A DNA stretch of 28,958 nucleotides, taken from positions 1 through 28,958 of the forward strand of contig PFWS01000022.1 in the NCBI GenBank assembly GCA_002791255.1, in the 5' to 3' direction. The notes below the pieces were generated by a model. That model was not told the DNA's origin. It did not search any database and saw nothing but the letters and a program-made list of their open reading frames with translations. Below, piece by piece: positions 1-7,409 of this stretch. A program made the position numbers and the translations under genes. Position 1 is the stretch's first letter; each line of letters starts with the position of its first letter. The DNA is from Candidatus Uhrbacteria bacterium CG_4_9_14_3_um_filter_36_7 (GTDB taxonomy: Bacteria; Patescibacteriota; Patescibacteriia; UBA9934; GWF2-40-263).

Positions 1-302
1 ATTAGTCCAAACCTTCCTTGGCCAAAAATTCTCGATCTTTCACCTCCCAAAACTTGGAATCCAGGCCCCCAAAAGTGAACGGTTACATCTTCATTCGTCT
101 CAAGGATTTCTTTCCCGGCCTCTCGGTACTCTTCGAATGTTGGGTTGGTGGTCATTTCGCTGCTTTCGCACACCACCATGTCCGGGAGACGGTATTGGAC
201 ATAACCGTCCTGACATTTGAAAAAGGTCTGGAGGCCAGCCGACGCGGGTGTTGTTGTAGCGGTAACTGTGATAATAAATAACAGAAGCAGCAGTCTATTC
301 AT
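1..302 (-). CDS. Secreted protein of unknown function, C-terminus beyond window edge
   Basis: An open minus-strand frame starts with ATG at 302 and runs off the left edge after 100 codons. The N-terminus MNRLLLLLFIITVTATTTPA is followed by SAG, a clear Sec signal peptide with a probable cleavage near residue 22. The mature part holds two Cys (in FKCQDG and VVCESS) and no family I recognise. The start is supported by AAGGAG eight bases upstream and by a promoter with TTGACA and CATAAT 17 bp apart. Codons are clearly richer in G and C than in the neighbouring gene at 439, and most neighbours have no Shine-Dalgarno, so this gene looks foreign to its surroundings. The coding call is firm; the function is unknown. 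Confidence 0.8.
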   Translation of the reverse strand, partial: MNRLLLLLFIITVTATTTPASAGLQTFFKCQDGYVQYRLPDMVVCESSEMTTNPTFEEYREAGKEILETNEDVTVHFWGPGFQVLGGERSRIFGQGRFGL

Positions 303-346
303 CTCTTCGTCTCCTTATGATGTTGATAGAAATCAAAAACTCTTAA

Positions 347-375
347 ATTATGGCATATTTAAAATGATTTGTCAA
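347..375 (-). promoter_or_regulatory. Sigma70-type promoter of the gene starting at 302, overlapping an inverted repeat
   Basis: On the minus strand TTGACA (375-370) and CATAAT (352-347) are separated by 17 bp. The -35 overlaps a perfect 8-bp inverted repeat, ATTTGTCA (367-374) and TGACAAAT (383-390), with an 8-nt spacer, which could be an operator. A very similar block lies at the promoter of the minus gene starting at 8328. Confidence 0.75.
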
Positions 376-438
376 TATTAACTGACAAATTAGATACTCT
401 ATACTCAAAGCAAGATCTCTAAGTTATACTTTGATTAT

Positions 439-1137
439 ATGAAAAGAATTTTATTTTTTACATTTTTTATTTTTTTATTACCTTTTTTGTTTATAGGTGC
501 TGGTTGCGGTAGAGACACATCAAATACAGAAAATTTACCTTCTAAAGAATCTCAGAATCAAGATTCCCAGGTTGAATCAAATAATCAAAATAATACTCAA
601 AATAATGAATGGGTAGAAACTAGTGAAGTATTATCTGAAAATGAATTAGGCTTTACAATAGAGCCAACAGAAGCGTGGGGAGAATTTTCTGAGGTTTTGT
701 ATAATAGATACTTATCATCTGAGCCTGACCTTGGTGAAGATAAAGAAATTCGTGGCGCTTTTAGTAATGAGAAAGATGTGGTTTACCGTGCTACATTAAG
801 TGCAATCGCACGTGGAGGATATGTTGGTGATAATATTGGTTACAAGAAGAAATCTGATGGATATTATGTTGTAAATCTTACAGGGGAGATAAAGATCCCA
901 GATGATGTTTTGGTCCGTGAAGTTCCTCTTAGTAATGTTTCAGCTCTATTATTAAGCGGACCGAATGAAAGTGAAGGCCCAAGTTTTTTTCCGAATCAAC
1001 CAAATGAATTTGCTGCCATAATAAATACACCAAATGGTATTGCTCCTGGAGGTGTATTTATTGCAAATTTAGGTGGTGGCAATGTAACAATAGAAGAATT
1101 TCAAGAAATGTTAACCAGAGTAAAAATTGATTTGTAA
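439..1137 (+). CDS. Putative lipoprotein, unknown function
   Basis: 232 residues. The N-terminus is MKR followed by a long hydrophobic stretch ending LFIGAGCGRD. Cys23 could be a lipidation site, although the residue at -3 is Gly rather than the usual Leu, so the lipobox is weak. Residues 28-60 form a low-complexity linker rich in Asn, Gln and Ser, typical of a surface-protein spacer. The rest is a compact domain without a family I recognise. No Shine-Dalgarno is visible; a TATACT box at 425-430 lies only 8 nt before the ATG, so transcription would start at or next to the start codon. It diverges from the gene at 302. Codon use is AT-rich like most of the window. Confidence 0.8.
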   Translation: MKRILFFTFFIFLLPFLFIGAGCGRDTSNTENLPSKESQNQDSQVESNNQNNTQNNEWVETSEVLSENELGFTIEPTEAWGEFSEVLYNRYLSSEPDLGEDKEIRGAFSNEKDVVYRATLSAIARGGYVGDNIGYKKKSDGYYVVNLTGEIKIPDDVLVREVPLSNVSALLLSGPNESEGPSFFPNQPNEFAAIINTPNGIAPGGVFIANLGGGNVTIEEFQEMLTRVKIDL

Positions 1138-1192
1138 GCTTTTTACATGCCTGTCTTCGATCAAAAAAGAATCTAGGCATGATGAAATGAGA

Positions 1193-1221
1193 TTGACAAA
1201 AAAAGATTTTTATGTTATATT
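1193..1221 (+). promoter_or_regulatory. Sigma70 promoter with a 93-nt leader before the DEAD-box gene
   Basis: TTGACA (1193-1198) and TATATT (1216-1221) are 17 bp apart. The expected transcription start is about 1228, giving a leader of about 93 nt before the ATG at 1322. This is long for this window, where many -10 boxes lie within 10 nt of the start codon. Confidence 0.75.
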
Positions 1222-1280
1222 TTTACTTAAATTTTAGTCGCATGAAGCGCTAAATAACCGGCTCGAATCTTTGTGTCATT

Positions 1281-1321
1281 AAGAAGTGACCCAGTAGAAA
1301 CTCGGGTCATTTCTTTATTTT
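1281..1321 (+). terminator. Terminator-like hairpin abutting the DEAD-box start codon
   Basis: AAGAAGTGACCC (1281-1292) pairs with GGGTCATTTCTT (1304-1315): 12 bp with a single G-U pair and an 11-nt loop. It is followed by TATTTT and then the ATG at 1322. It looks like an intrinsic terminator but sits inside the leader of the next gene, so it may be an attenuator, a translational control hairpin, or the end of a separate ~95-nt RNA. Confidence 0.6.
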
Positions 1322-2563
1322 ATGAAACAAACAAAATTAAACCAATTTGGTTTTAATGAGCTTGGTATTAGCTCAGTGTTATTGGAAGTTTTAAATCATC
1401 TCAAGTTTATTTGTCCAACCCCTATTCAAAATCAATGTATTCCAGTTGGTTTGCAAGGGAAGGATATTATAGGAATTGCTCAAACAGGTACAGGAAAAAC
1501 ACTTGCATTTGGCATTCCCCTTATTGAATCACTTGTTATTAAACCAACAAGACATCAAGGGTTAATTTTATTACCAACTCGTGAGCTTGCTCTTCAAGTG
1601 AACGAAGTATTGGAAAAAATTGGTCGTTCTTTTGGTCTGCGTACCGCTGTTTTGATTGGTGGAGCTTCAGCTTATCGTCAAATAGCAGCTCTACGTCGTG
1701 ACCCTCATATTATTGTTTCAACTCCTGGACGTTTGATTGATCATTTAAAGCAAAAAAGACTTTCTCTTGAACGAGTTCAAATGGTTGTTTTAGATGAAGC
1801 AGACCGTATGTTTGATATTGGTTTTCTTCCACAAGTTAAAGAGATTTTACATTTTATTCCACACGTTCATCAGACTTTTTTATTTTCGGCCACTATGCCC
1901 AGGGCAATCCAGGATCTTTCTTTACAGTTTATGAAAAACCCACAGCGAATTGAAGTGGCTCCAGAGGGAACCCCAGCTTCAGAAGTAGAACAAGAAATAT
2001 TTGTGATACATAAAGAGGGACGCACTAAACTTTTAGATAAACTTCTTGTAGATCATCTTGGAACTATTCTTATTTTTTCCCGCACTAAACACGGAGCAAA
2101 AAAATTAGCAAAATCCGTGAGAGATATGGGACACTCTGCAACAGAAATTCATTCCAATAGATCATTGTTTCAACGACAAGCTGCTCTTTCAGGGTTTAAA
2201 ACAGGTAAATATCGTGTGCTCGTAGCAACTGATATAGCAGCTCGTGGTATTGATGTAGAACGTATTTCTCTTGTTATTAACTATGATTTGCCAGATAACC
2301 CTCATGATTATATTCATCGCATTGGTCGCACTGGCCGAGCAGGAAATTCTGGCAAGGCGGTTTCTTTTGCTGGTCCACAGGAAAGAGGGGCAGTAAGACA
2401 AATTGAACGGCTCATTAAAAAAAATATTCCTGTGGCCACCCTTCCTTCTTTACCAGAATTTCAAATTGATCCTATAGAAATGAAATCAGATTTTAACACT
2501 AGACCACGTAGAAGTAGACCATTTCATAATCGAAGGCAAAATTTTCGTCGACATTCATCTTGA
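1322..2563 (+). CDS. DEAD-box ATP-dependent RNA helicase, RhlE-like
   Basis: 413 residues. It unwinds RNA duplexes with ATP in the cytoplasm, in ribosome assembly or RNA turnover. All superfamily-2 motifs are present: an upstream Phe (F9 or F11) with PTPIQ (32-36) as Q motif, AQTGTGKT (53-60) as Walker A, PTRELALQ (Ia), TPGR (Ib), DEAD (II), SAT (III), IFSRTK (IV), ATDIAARGID (V) and HRIGRTGRAG (VI). A short basic tail rich in Arg ends the protein, as in RhlE-type helicases. Length is normal for a minimal DEAD-box enzyme. There is no Shine-Dalgarno; the ATG follows a terminator-like hairpin with a long leader, which would fit conditional expression (DEAD-box genes are often cold-induced), but that is inference. 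Confidence 0.95.
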   Translation: MKQTKLNQFGFNELGISSVLLEVLNHLKFICPTPIQNQCIPVGLQGKDIIGIAQTGTGKTLAFGIPLIESLVIKPTRHQGLILLPTRELALQVNEVLEKIGRSFGLRTAVLIGGASAYRQIAALRRDPHIIVSTPGRLIDHLKQKRLSLERVQMVVLDEADRMFDIGFLPQVKEILHFIPHVHQTFLFSATMPRAIQDLSLQFMKNPQRIEVAPEGTPASEVEQEIFVIHKEGRTKLLDKLLVDHLGTILIFSRTKHGAKKLAKSVRDMGHSATEIHSNRSLFQRQAALSGFKTGKYRVLVATDIAARGIDVERISLVINYDLPDNPHDYIHRIGRTGRAGNSGKAVSFAGPQERGAVRQIERLIKKNIPVATLPSLPEFQIDPIEMKSDFNTRPRRSRPFHNRRQNFRRHSS

Positions 2564-2606
2564 TTTCTCTTGTCATCTTTGTGTGAAGAAGATACGGTAA
2601 AGATGT

Positions 2607-3146
2607 ATGAATAAATTTACGTTTTTATCTAACTGGTTCATTATTATTAGTTTAGTGATTTTTTTGATTATTCTTGTTTTGATTATTTGGTTTTTTCAAG
2701 CGAATACTATTACTTTATCTCCTCTTACTAATATAAACTCAATTAATTCAAGTCAAAATAAATCACTTTCAGAAAATTTGAATACTTCCACAGAAGGTCA
2801 AACTATTACCGAAGAAGTGATTGTTTATTCACCCAAGCGTCAGGAGCAAGTGACTTCACCGCTTGTGATTGAAGGACAAGCACGGGGAATGTGGTTTTTT
2901 GAAGCTTCTTTTCCAGTAGTACTTAAAGATGTTCAAGGTAATATTATAGCTCAAGGTATTGCAACAGCCCTGGATGATTGGATGAGTGAAGATTTTGTTC
3001 CATTTCGAGCAAGTCTTGTATTTACCAGTCTGCCACAAGCAGGGGCTGGAACCCTTATTTTACAAAAAGATAATCCATCAGGATTACCAGAAAATGATGC
3101 TTTAGTAGAAGTGCCAGTGATTTTTGCTTCACCAATCTCATTATAA
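2607..3146 (+). CDS. Membrane-anchored Gmad2-domain protein
   Basis: 179 residues. One N-terminal transmembrane segment lies at about residues 10-31, then a Ser/Asn-rich linker to about 68, then an immunoglobulin-like Gmad2 domain. The diagnostic Gmad2 signature is visible: IEGQARGMWFFEASFPV, the following DWMSEDFVPFRASLVF, and KDNPSGLPENDALVEVPV at the end. In Firmicutes the domain occurs in spore-germination proteins; in other bacteria it is a cell-surface domain of unknown role, so no germination role is implied here. It starts 43 nt after the helicase and may be co-transcribed, although a weak promoter (TTGTCA, 17 bp, TACGGT) lies in the gap. Its last codons overlap the convergent dedA-like gene by 6 bp. 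Confidence 0.85.
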   Translation: MNKFTFLSNWFIIISLVIFLIILVLIIWFFQANTITLSPLTNINSINSSQNKSLSENLNTSTEGQTITEEVIVYSPKRQEQVTSPLVIEGQARGMWFFEASFPVVLKDVQGNIIAQGIATALDDWMSEDFVPFRASLVFTSLPQAGAGTLILQKDNPSGLPENDALVEVPVIFASPISL

Positions 3147-3791
3147 AGACAGATTATTTTTTGTTTTTTTTTGTTTATGTATGAAGTGGTGAATAATCAG
3201 TGGTAAAAAAGAAACAATAATAACAAGGAAAATAATCATCGTGAAATGATCTTTGACAAAAGGAATAGTGCCAAAGAGATATCCTCCACCAACAAATAAA
3301 ATCACCCAAACGATTGCTCCAAATATATTAAACATAGTGAAGACGTTTGCCGACATATGGCTAAGCCCGGCTATAAATGGAACCAGTGTACGGATAATTG
3401 GAATAAAACGAGCAAGCACTACAGCTTTTGCCCCATGTTTTTTATAAAATAAATGAGCTTTGTTGTAATGCTCTTGTTTAATTAGATTCCGTTTAAGAAG
3501 CCATTTACCGATAGTTCGGCCAATCCAATAGTTGGTAGCATCTCCAAGAATAGCAGCTGCACAAAATAGAAGTGTGAGCCAAATTACAGATATTGAACTT
3601 TGGTGAGAAAGGGCGCCAGCAGTAAAAAGAAGCGAATCTCCAGGAAGAAAAGGGGTAAGAACCACACCTGTTTCAAGAAAAATAATTAAAGCAATAATAA
3701 GAAAAATATCATTCCCATAAATATTCATGGCAGAAATAAGAAAAGAATCAAGATGGAGAATTATGTTTAAAATTATTTGAAGAAATTCCAT
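3141..3791 (-). CDS. DedA-family membrane protein
   Basis: 216 residues with about five hydrophobic segments. Family hallmarks are FLETGVVLTPFLPGDSLLF (residues 39-57), which includes the conserved Glu and the P-G-D-S re-entrant motif, and ARFIPIIRTLVPFIAG, the conserved F-x-P-x-x-R-x-x-x-P helix. DedA proteins are linked to undecaprenyl-phosphate or phospholipid translocation and to membrane-potential homeostasis; which lipid applies here cannot be seen. Length is typical. It is convergent with the Gmad2 gene and divergent from the sugar dehydrogenase (49-nt gap). No Shine-Dalgarno is visible before the ATG. Confidence 0.92.
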   Translation of the reverse strand: MEFLQIILNIILHLDSFLISAMNIYGNDIFLIIALIIFLETGVVLTPFLPGDSLLFTAGALSHQSSISVIWLTLLFCAAAILGDATNYWIGRTIGKWLLKRNLIKQEHYNKAHLFYKKHGAKAVVLARFIPIIRTLVPFIAGLSHMSANVFTMFNIFGAIVWVILFVGGGYLFGTIPFVKDHFTMIIFLVIIVSFLPLIIHHFIHKQKKTKNNLSL

Positions 3792-3840
3792 ATATAAAAG
3801 CTATTGTACAAGCCGTGTTTATTTTGGGCAAAATATATTT

Positions 3841-5034
3841 ATGAAAAAAATGTTTTTTTATTTTTTGAAAATATTTTTTGTTCTATCGATCATTATTTTT
3901 ATGATTGGCATTATTGAGTGGTCAAAAAAGAATACCACGATAAACCGACTTACAGAAAATAAAGAAATAAAATTACAAGAGAATCAAGTATTAAATGACA
4001 ATAGTTACGTGATAGAAACTATAGCTCAAAATTTAGAAGTTCCTTGGGGTATGGCCTTTACCAATGAAAATCGACTGCTGGTAACTGAGCGACCAGGCAG
4101 AGTTCGATTGATAGAGAATAGTGTTCTTCAAAAAGAACCCCTGTATGTTTTTGATGAAGTAATTGCACAGGGGGAAGGTGGGCTTATGGGACTTGCGATT
4201 GATCCTGCTTATAATGAAAATAAATTTGTCTATATGTCTTTGACTTATATTCAAGATGGAATACGTTTTGTAAAAGTGGTCCGTCTGCGTGATCAAGGAA
4301 ATAGACTGGAAGAAAAAATAACTATTTTTGATGGAATTCCTGCGGCTCAATACCACGTAGGAAATCGTCTGGCTTTTGGTCCAGATGGAAAGCTCTATAT
4401 AACGACTGGTGATGCTTTGCAGGCAAGTGAAGCTCAAAATATTGATTCTTTGGCAGGAAAAATTCTCCGGATAAATGCAAACGGATCTATACCTGAAGAT
4501 AATCCATTTCCCGGAAGTCCTATATGGAGCTATGGACACCGCAATCCGCAAGGGCTCGCCTGGAATCCAGCGGACGGTTTGCTTTATGAAAGTGAACATG
4601 GACCATCTGGATTTGATGGATCAGGTGGGGGTGATGAAATAAATCTGATTCAAAAAGGGGGTAATTATGGGTGGCCGCTTGCTTCACACGAAGAAACGTA
4701 TCCAGGAACCATTGATCCGCTTATTACATTTACACCAGCTAAGGCTCCAGCTAGTTTATTATTTTATACAGGCGAAAAATTATCTATCTTTACTAATCAT
4801 CTTATTTTTGGAGCCCTTGTTGGTCAGGCAATCATCGATATTACTCTTGATTCTGATGATCCAAATTTAATTGTTTCAACTAAGGAGGTTAATAGTGTGC
4901 AAGAGGGGCGCATAAGAACGCTTATCCAAGGACCAAATGATTGTATTTATTTTTCTACTAGTAATCAGGATGGTAGAGGAAATCCAAAGCCAGATGATGA
5001 TAAGATTATGCGTATGTGTCCAGATATTAATTAA
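3841..5034 (+). CDS. PQQ-dependent aldose/sorbosone dehydrogenase-like beta-propeller, membrane-anchored
   Basis: 397 residues. An N-terminal hydrophobic segment (residues about 4-25) anchors or exports the protein. The rest is a GSDH-type beta-propeller resembling E. coli YliI/Asd: LEVPWGMAF and LLVTERPGRVRLI in the first blade, EGGLMGLAIDP, YHVGNRLAFGPDGKLYITTGD with the family's catalytic His, then LAGKILRINANG, YGHRNPQGLAWNP, and EHGPSGFDGSGGGDEINLI followed by GGNYGWP. These enzymes oxidise aldoses with PQQ outside the cytoplasm. No PQQ synthesis gene lies in the window, so the cofactor may be scavenged. A cupredoxin gene follows 74 nt later and could be the electron acceptor. No Shine-Dalgarno is seen. 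Confidence 0.88.
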   Translation: MKKMFFYFLKIFFVLSIIIFMIGIIEWSKKNTTINRLTENKEIKLQENQVLNDNSYVIETIAQNLEVPWGMAFTNENRLLVTERPGRVRLIENSVLQKEPLYVFDEVIAQGEGGLMGLAIDPAYNENKFVYMSLTYIQDGIRFVKVVRLRDQGNRLEEKITIFDGIPAAQYHVGNRLAFGPDGKLYITTGDALQASEAQNIDSLAGKILRINANGSIPEDNPFPGSPIWSYGHRNPQGLAWNPADGLLYESEHGPSGFDGSGGGDEINLIQKGGNYGWPLASHEETYPGTIDPLITFTPAKAPASLLFYTGEKLSIFTNHLIFGALVGQAIIDITLDSDDPNLIVSTKEVNSVQEGRIRTLIQGPNDCIYFSTSNQDGRGNPKPDDDKIMRMCPDIN

Positions 5035-5044
5035 ATTAAAAAAC

Positions 5045-5073
5045 TTGGCTTTATAAGCATCTCATTTTATAGT
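5045..5073 (+). promoter_or_regulatory. Candidate promoter of the cupredoxin gene
   Basis: TTGGCT (5045-5050) and TATAGT (5068-5073) are 17 bp apart. A start at about 5080 would leave a leader of about 30 nt before the ATG at 5109. The -35 is only a partial match. Confidence 0.45.
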
Positions 5074-5108
5074 AATACAAGAGACATTGATTTATTATTT
5101 TGCATTGT

Positions 5109-5603
5109 ATGTATACAAAAATAATTATTACTGTGATTATTCTTGTCGTGATTGTGGCTATTGCACTTGCGATCGATTGGTCACGTTTATTTTCTTCATC
5201 CAATCTACCTAATATTCAAGAAGAAATTGAACAAATAGATCCAAGTGAAATTCTTAATAAGAATCAAAATCAGAATTCGTCACAAGATAGTTCTAAAGAC
5301 CAGCTAATAAATAATTCAAATGAGCAAGTAAAGATTATTCAAATAACAGGAACTAATTTTGTTTTTTCGCCAAATGAAATTCGCATAAAAAAAGGAGACC
5401 AGGTTCGTATTATTTTTACTAGCAATGAAGGATTTCATGATTGGGTGATTGATGTTTTTAATGCAGCTACAGAGCGTGTTCAAAGTGGACAAACAACTGA
5501 AATCGTGTTTATTGCCGATAGAGCCGGAAGTTTTGAATATTATTGCAGTGTTGGTAATCATCGAGCGCAGGGAATGGTTGGAACACTTATTGTTGAAGAG
5601 TAA
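5109..5603 (+). CDS. Membrane-anchored type-1 copper cupredoxin
   Basis: 164 residues from the ATG at 5109; the frame also opens at a TTG at 5100, but ATG is the better start. Residues 4-22 form one membrane anchor, followed by an Asn/Gln/Ser-rich linker to about 72 and a plastocyanin-like domain. A full set of type-1 copper ligands is visible: His110 (in GFHDW), then Cys146, His151 and Met156 in a C-x4-H-x4-M arrangement. This is a small electron carrier or copper-binding protein facing outward. It lies between a PQQ-type dehydrogenase and the two-component system, so it could serve redox chemistry or copper handling. The AT-rich codons match its neighbours. Confidence 0.9.
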   Translation: MYTKIIITVIILVVIVAIALAIDWSRLFSSSNLPNIQEEIEQIDPSEILNKNQNQNSSQDSSKDQLINNSNEQVKIIQITGTNFVFSPNEIRIKKGDQVRIIFTSNEGFHDWVIDVFNAATERVQSGQTTEIVFIADRAGSFEYYCSVGNHRAQGMVGTLIVEE

Positions 5604-5637
5604 CTTCATGTTTTCTTCATGTTTTGTATGCTAGGTT
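5604..5637 (+). promoter_or_regulatory. Response-regulator direct-repeat operator and promoter (autoregulation)
   Basis: CTTCATGTTTT occurs twice back to back (5604-5614 and 5615-5625), giving CTTCAT-N5-CTTCAT with an 11-bp period. This is the layout of OmpR/PmrA-family operators, which put a tandem dimer on one DNA face over the -35. The -10 is either TATGCT (5627-5632) or TAGGTT (5632-5637). The second choice gives the same distance as at the matching site before the gene at 7410. Confidence 0.65.
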
Positions 5638-5646
5638 TAAAGTGTT

Positions 5647-6309
5647 ATGAAAATTTTGGTAGTTGAAGATGAACCAAAACTCAATAAGGGTTTAGTTGAA
5701 GGTTTACAAAATCGTGGCTATGCCGTTGATTTTGCTTTTGATGGGGAGGAGGGCGAACAAATGGCAAGAATCAATGATTATGATGTGATCATTCTTGATA
5801 TCATGCTTCCAAAGCGTGATGGTTTACAAGTATGTGATCATTTGCGATCTATAGGAAATCATACCCCAATTCTTTTTTTAACAGCTAGAGATTCTGTAGA
5901 AGATAAAATAATTGGGCTTAATTTAGGAGCAGATGATTATCTGGTAAAGCCTTTTTCTTTTGAAGAACTAGTTGCTAGAATTAGAACACTTCTACGTCGT
6001 CCTCGTTTTTCAACAGGGGATATTATAAAACTTGATAAACTTCATTTGGATACTCGGTCACAAGAATTGATAGTAGATGGAAAATTGATTCGCCTTACAC
6101 TGCATGAATACGGTGTTTTAGAGTATTTTTTACGCCATCTTGGAGAAGTGGTAACACGAGAAGATTTGCTTACCCATGTTTGGGATCGATTTTTTGATTC
6201 ATTTAGCAATGTTGTAGATGTGCATGTAAAGAATGTGCGTAAAAAATTACCAAAAGTCTATGCGAAACGTATTCAAACGGTCTGGGGAAAAGGGTATCGG
6301 CTTGTTTAG
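5647..6309 (+). CDS. OmpR/PhoB-family response regulator
   Basis: 220 residues. The receiver domain (1-115) has the acidic pocket E7-D8, phospho-acceptor Asp51 (VIILDIMLP), Thr in FLTARDS and Lys in DYLVKPFSF. A winged-helix DNA-binding domain fills residues about 125-220 (RLTLHEYGVLEYFLR, VVDVHVKNVRKKL, TVWGKGYRL). The sequence resembles the CusR/CopR/QseB branch; with copper genes on both sides a copper- or metal-responsive role is likely but inferred. It is the first gene of a two-gene operon with the kinase, whose frame overlaps its end. The tandem CTTCAT repeat directly upstream suggests autoregulation. No Shine-Dalgarno is seen. Confidence 0.95.
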   Translation: MKILVVEDEPKLNKGLVEGLQNRGYAVDFAFDGEEGEQMARINDYDVIILDIMLPKRDGLQVCDHLRSIGNHTPILFLTARDSVEDKIIGLNLGADDYLVKPFSFEELVARIRTLLRRPRFSTGDIIKLDKLHLDTRSQELIVDGKLIRLTLHEYGVLEYFLRHLGEVVTREDLLTHVWDRFFDSFSNVVDVHVKNVRKKLPKVYAKRIQTVWGKGYRLV

Positions 6310-7309
6310 AGAACATCTTTTCCGAGCAAGAATAACTCTGACTATTCTTTATACCATTATTTTGGCTATAATTCTTTTTTTATCAAGTGGTATTACTTAT
6401 TCTTTTTTTTCTAATCGTCTTGAATATCGTTTTAATAGATTTCATCTTCCAGCTCATCTTATTCTTATTGAAGAGCGATTTGTTCCACCTCGGATTGAGC
6501 AAGTGCGCCAAGATCTTTTTCATGTTTCTTTTGCAGTTAATAGTTTGCTTCTTGTGGGAGCAAGTATTCTTAGTTATTGGCTGGCAGGAATCACTTTAAA
6601 ACCAATTCAAACATCTTACGATCGTCAACGTAGATTTTTAAGTGATGCTTCTCATGAACTTCGGACACCTCTTGCTATTTTACAGACTAATCTTGAGAAT
6701 GAAATTGGAAATACTCATTTATCTGAACATGTCCATGCACAGGCAAAAAATCATTTAGAAGAAGTTGAACGAATGAGTCGTCTAGTGCGTGATCTTTTAA
6801 CTTTATCGCGTCTTGATGAAGATGTGGTACTTAAAAAAGATTTGCAATCAGTTAATATTATTTCAAGTATTGAACAAGCCATTATACGGCTTGAACCTAT
6901 TGCTAAAAGATCATTGGTAAATCTTTATTTTTCAAATCATCCTCCAACTATTTTTATTTTGGCAAATCCTGATCTTTTACTTCAAGTATTAAGTAATGTT
7001 ATTAAAAATGGCATTATTTATAATAAGAAGCAGGGAAGAGTAGATATTGAAGTGAAGCAAAAAGGTTCCCGAGTGGAGGTGGTAATAACAGATACAGGTG
7101 TTGGCATTGATCCGCTTGAACAAGAAAAAATATTTGAAAGATTTTATCGGGTTGATAAAAGTCGATCTCGCCAAAGTGGAGGAAGTGGGCTTGGTCTTTC
7201 AATTGTAAAATCTATTATGGATCAATTTGGTGGATCTATTAGCCTTAAAAGCACTAAAGATAAAGGAACACAGGTTTGTCTTATCTTTCGTATCCACAAA
7301 GCTTCATAA
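6302..7309 (+). CDS. Sensor histidine kinase paired with the upstream regulator
   Basis: About 335 residues if it starts at TTG 6302, which overlaps the regulator stop by 8 nt; ATG at 6260 or 6233 in the same frame would give longer overlaps. Two membrane helices (residues about 11-31 and 80-98, TTG numbering) flank a small outside loop of about 45 residues. There is no obvious HAMP domain. The kinase core is complete: H box SDASHELRTPLA with His118, N box VLSNVIKNGIIYN, G1 DTGVGID, F box FERFYRVDKSRS and G2 GSGLGLSIVKS. The loop has no His/Met cluster, so the sequence itself does not reveal the ligand. The stop codon lies within the next regulatory direct repeat. Confidence 0.92.
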   Translation: MFREHLFRARITLTILYTIILAIILFLSSGITYSFFSNRLEYRFNRFHLPAHLILIEERFVPPRIEQVRQDLFHVSFAVNSLLLVGASILSYWLAGITLKPIQTSYDRQRRFLSDASHELRTPLAILQTNLENEIGNTHLSEHVHAQAKNHLEEVERMSRLVRDLLTLSRLDEDVVLKKDLQSVNIISSIEQAIIRLEPIAKRSLVNLYFSNHPPTIFILANPDLLLQVLSNVIKNGIIYNKKQGRVDIEVKQKGSRVEVVITDTGVGIDPLEQEKIFERFYRVDKSRSRQSGGSGLGLSIVKSIMDQFGGSISLKSTKDKGTQVCLIFRIHKAS

Positions 7310-7335
7310 TTTCTTCATCTGGTTTTTTGTATAAT
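7302..7335 (+). promoter_or_regulatory. Second CTTCAT-N5-CTTCAT operator with TATAAT
   Basis: CTTCAT at 7302-7307 and 7313-7318 have the same 11-bp period as the site before the regulator gene. A perfect TATAAT follows at 7330-7335, while the -35 position (TAATTT) matches poorly, as expected for an activator-dependent promoter. The first repeat overlaps the kinase stop codon. The predicted start falls at or next to the ATG at 7342. Confidence 0.7.
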
Positions 7336-7341
7336 TATTTT

Positions 7342-7407
7342 ATGAGACAAGATAGATTGCATGCATCTATTTTTCTCACCTATTTATTCATAAGATTTAT
7401 CTTTTGA
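7342..7407 (+). CDS. Possible leaderless 21-residue leader peptide
   Basis: ATG at 7342 lies 6 nt after TATAAT, so the mRNA would begin at or next to this codon. The frame reads MRQDRLHASIFLTYLFIRFI plus Phe and ends at TGA 7405-7407, two bases before the ATG of the next gene at 7410. This tight spacing suggests translational coupling. The peptide has a hydrophobic C-terminal half. It may be a chance frame; evidence is position only. Confidence 0.4.
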   Translation: MRQDRLHASIFLTYLFIRFIF

Positions 7408-7409
7408 CT

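Noticed and set aside
18..281. Plus-strand open frame of 87 codons at the left edge
   Set aside because: It is antisense to a minus-strand gene with a clear signal peptide, Shine-Dalgarno and promoter, which explains the open frame.
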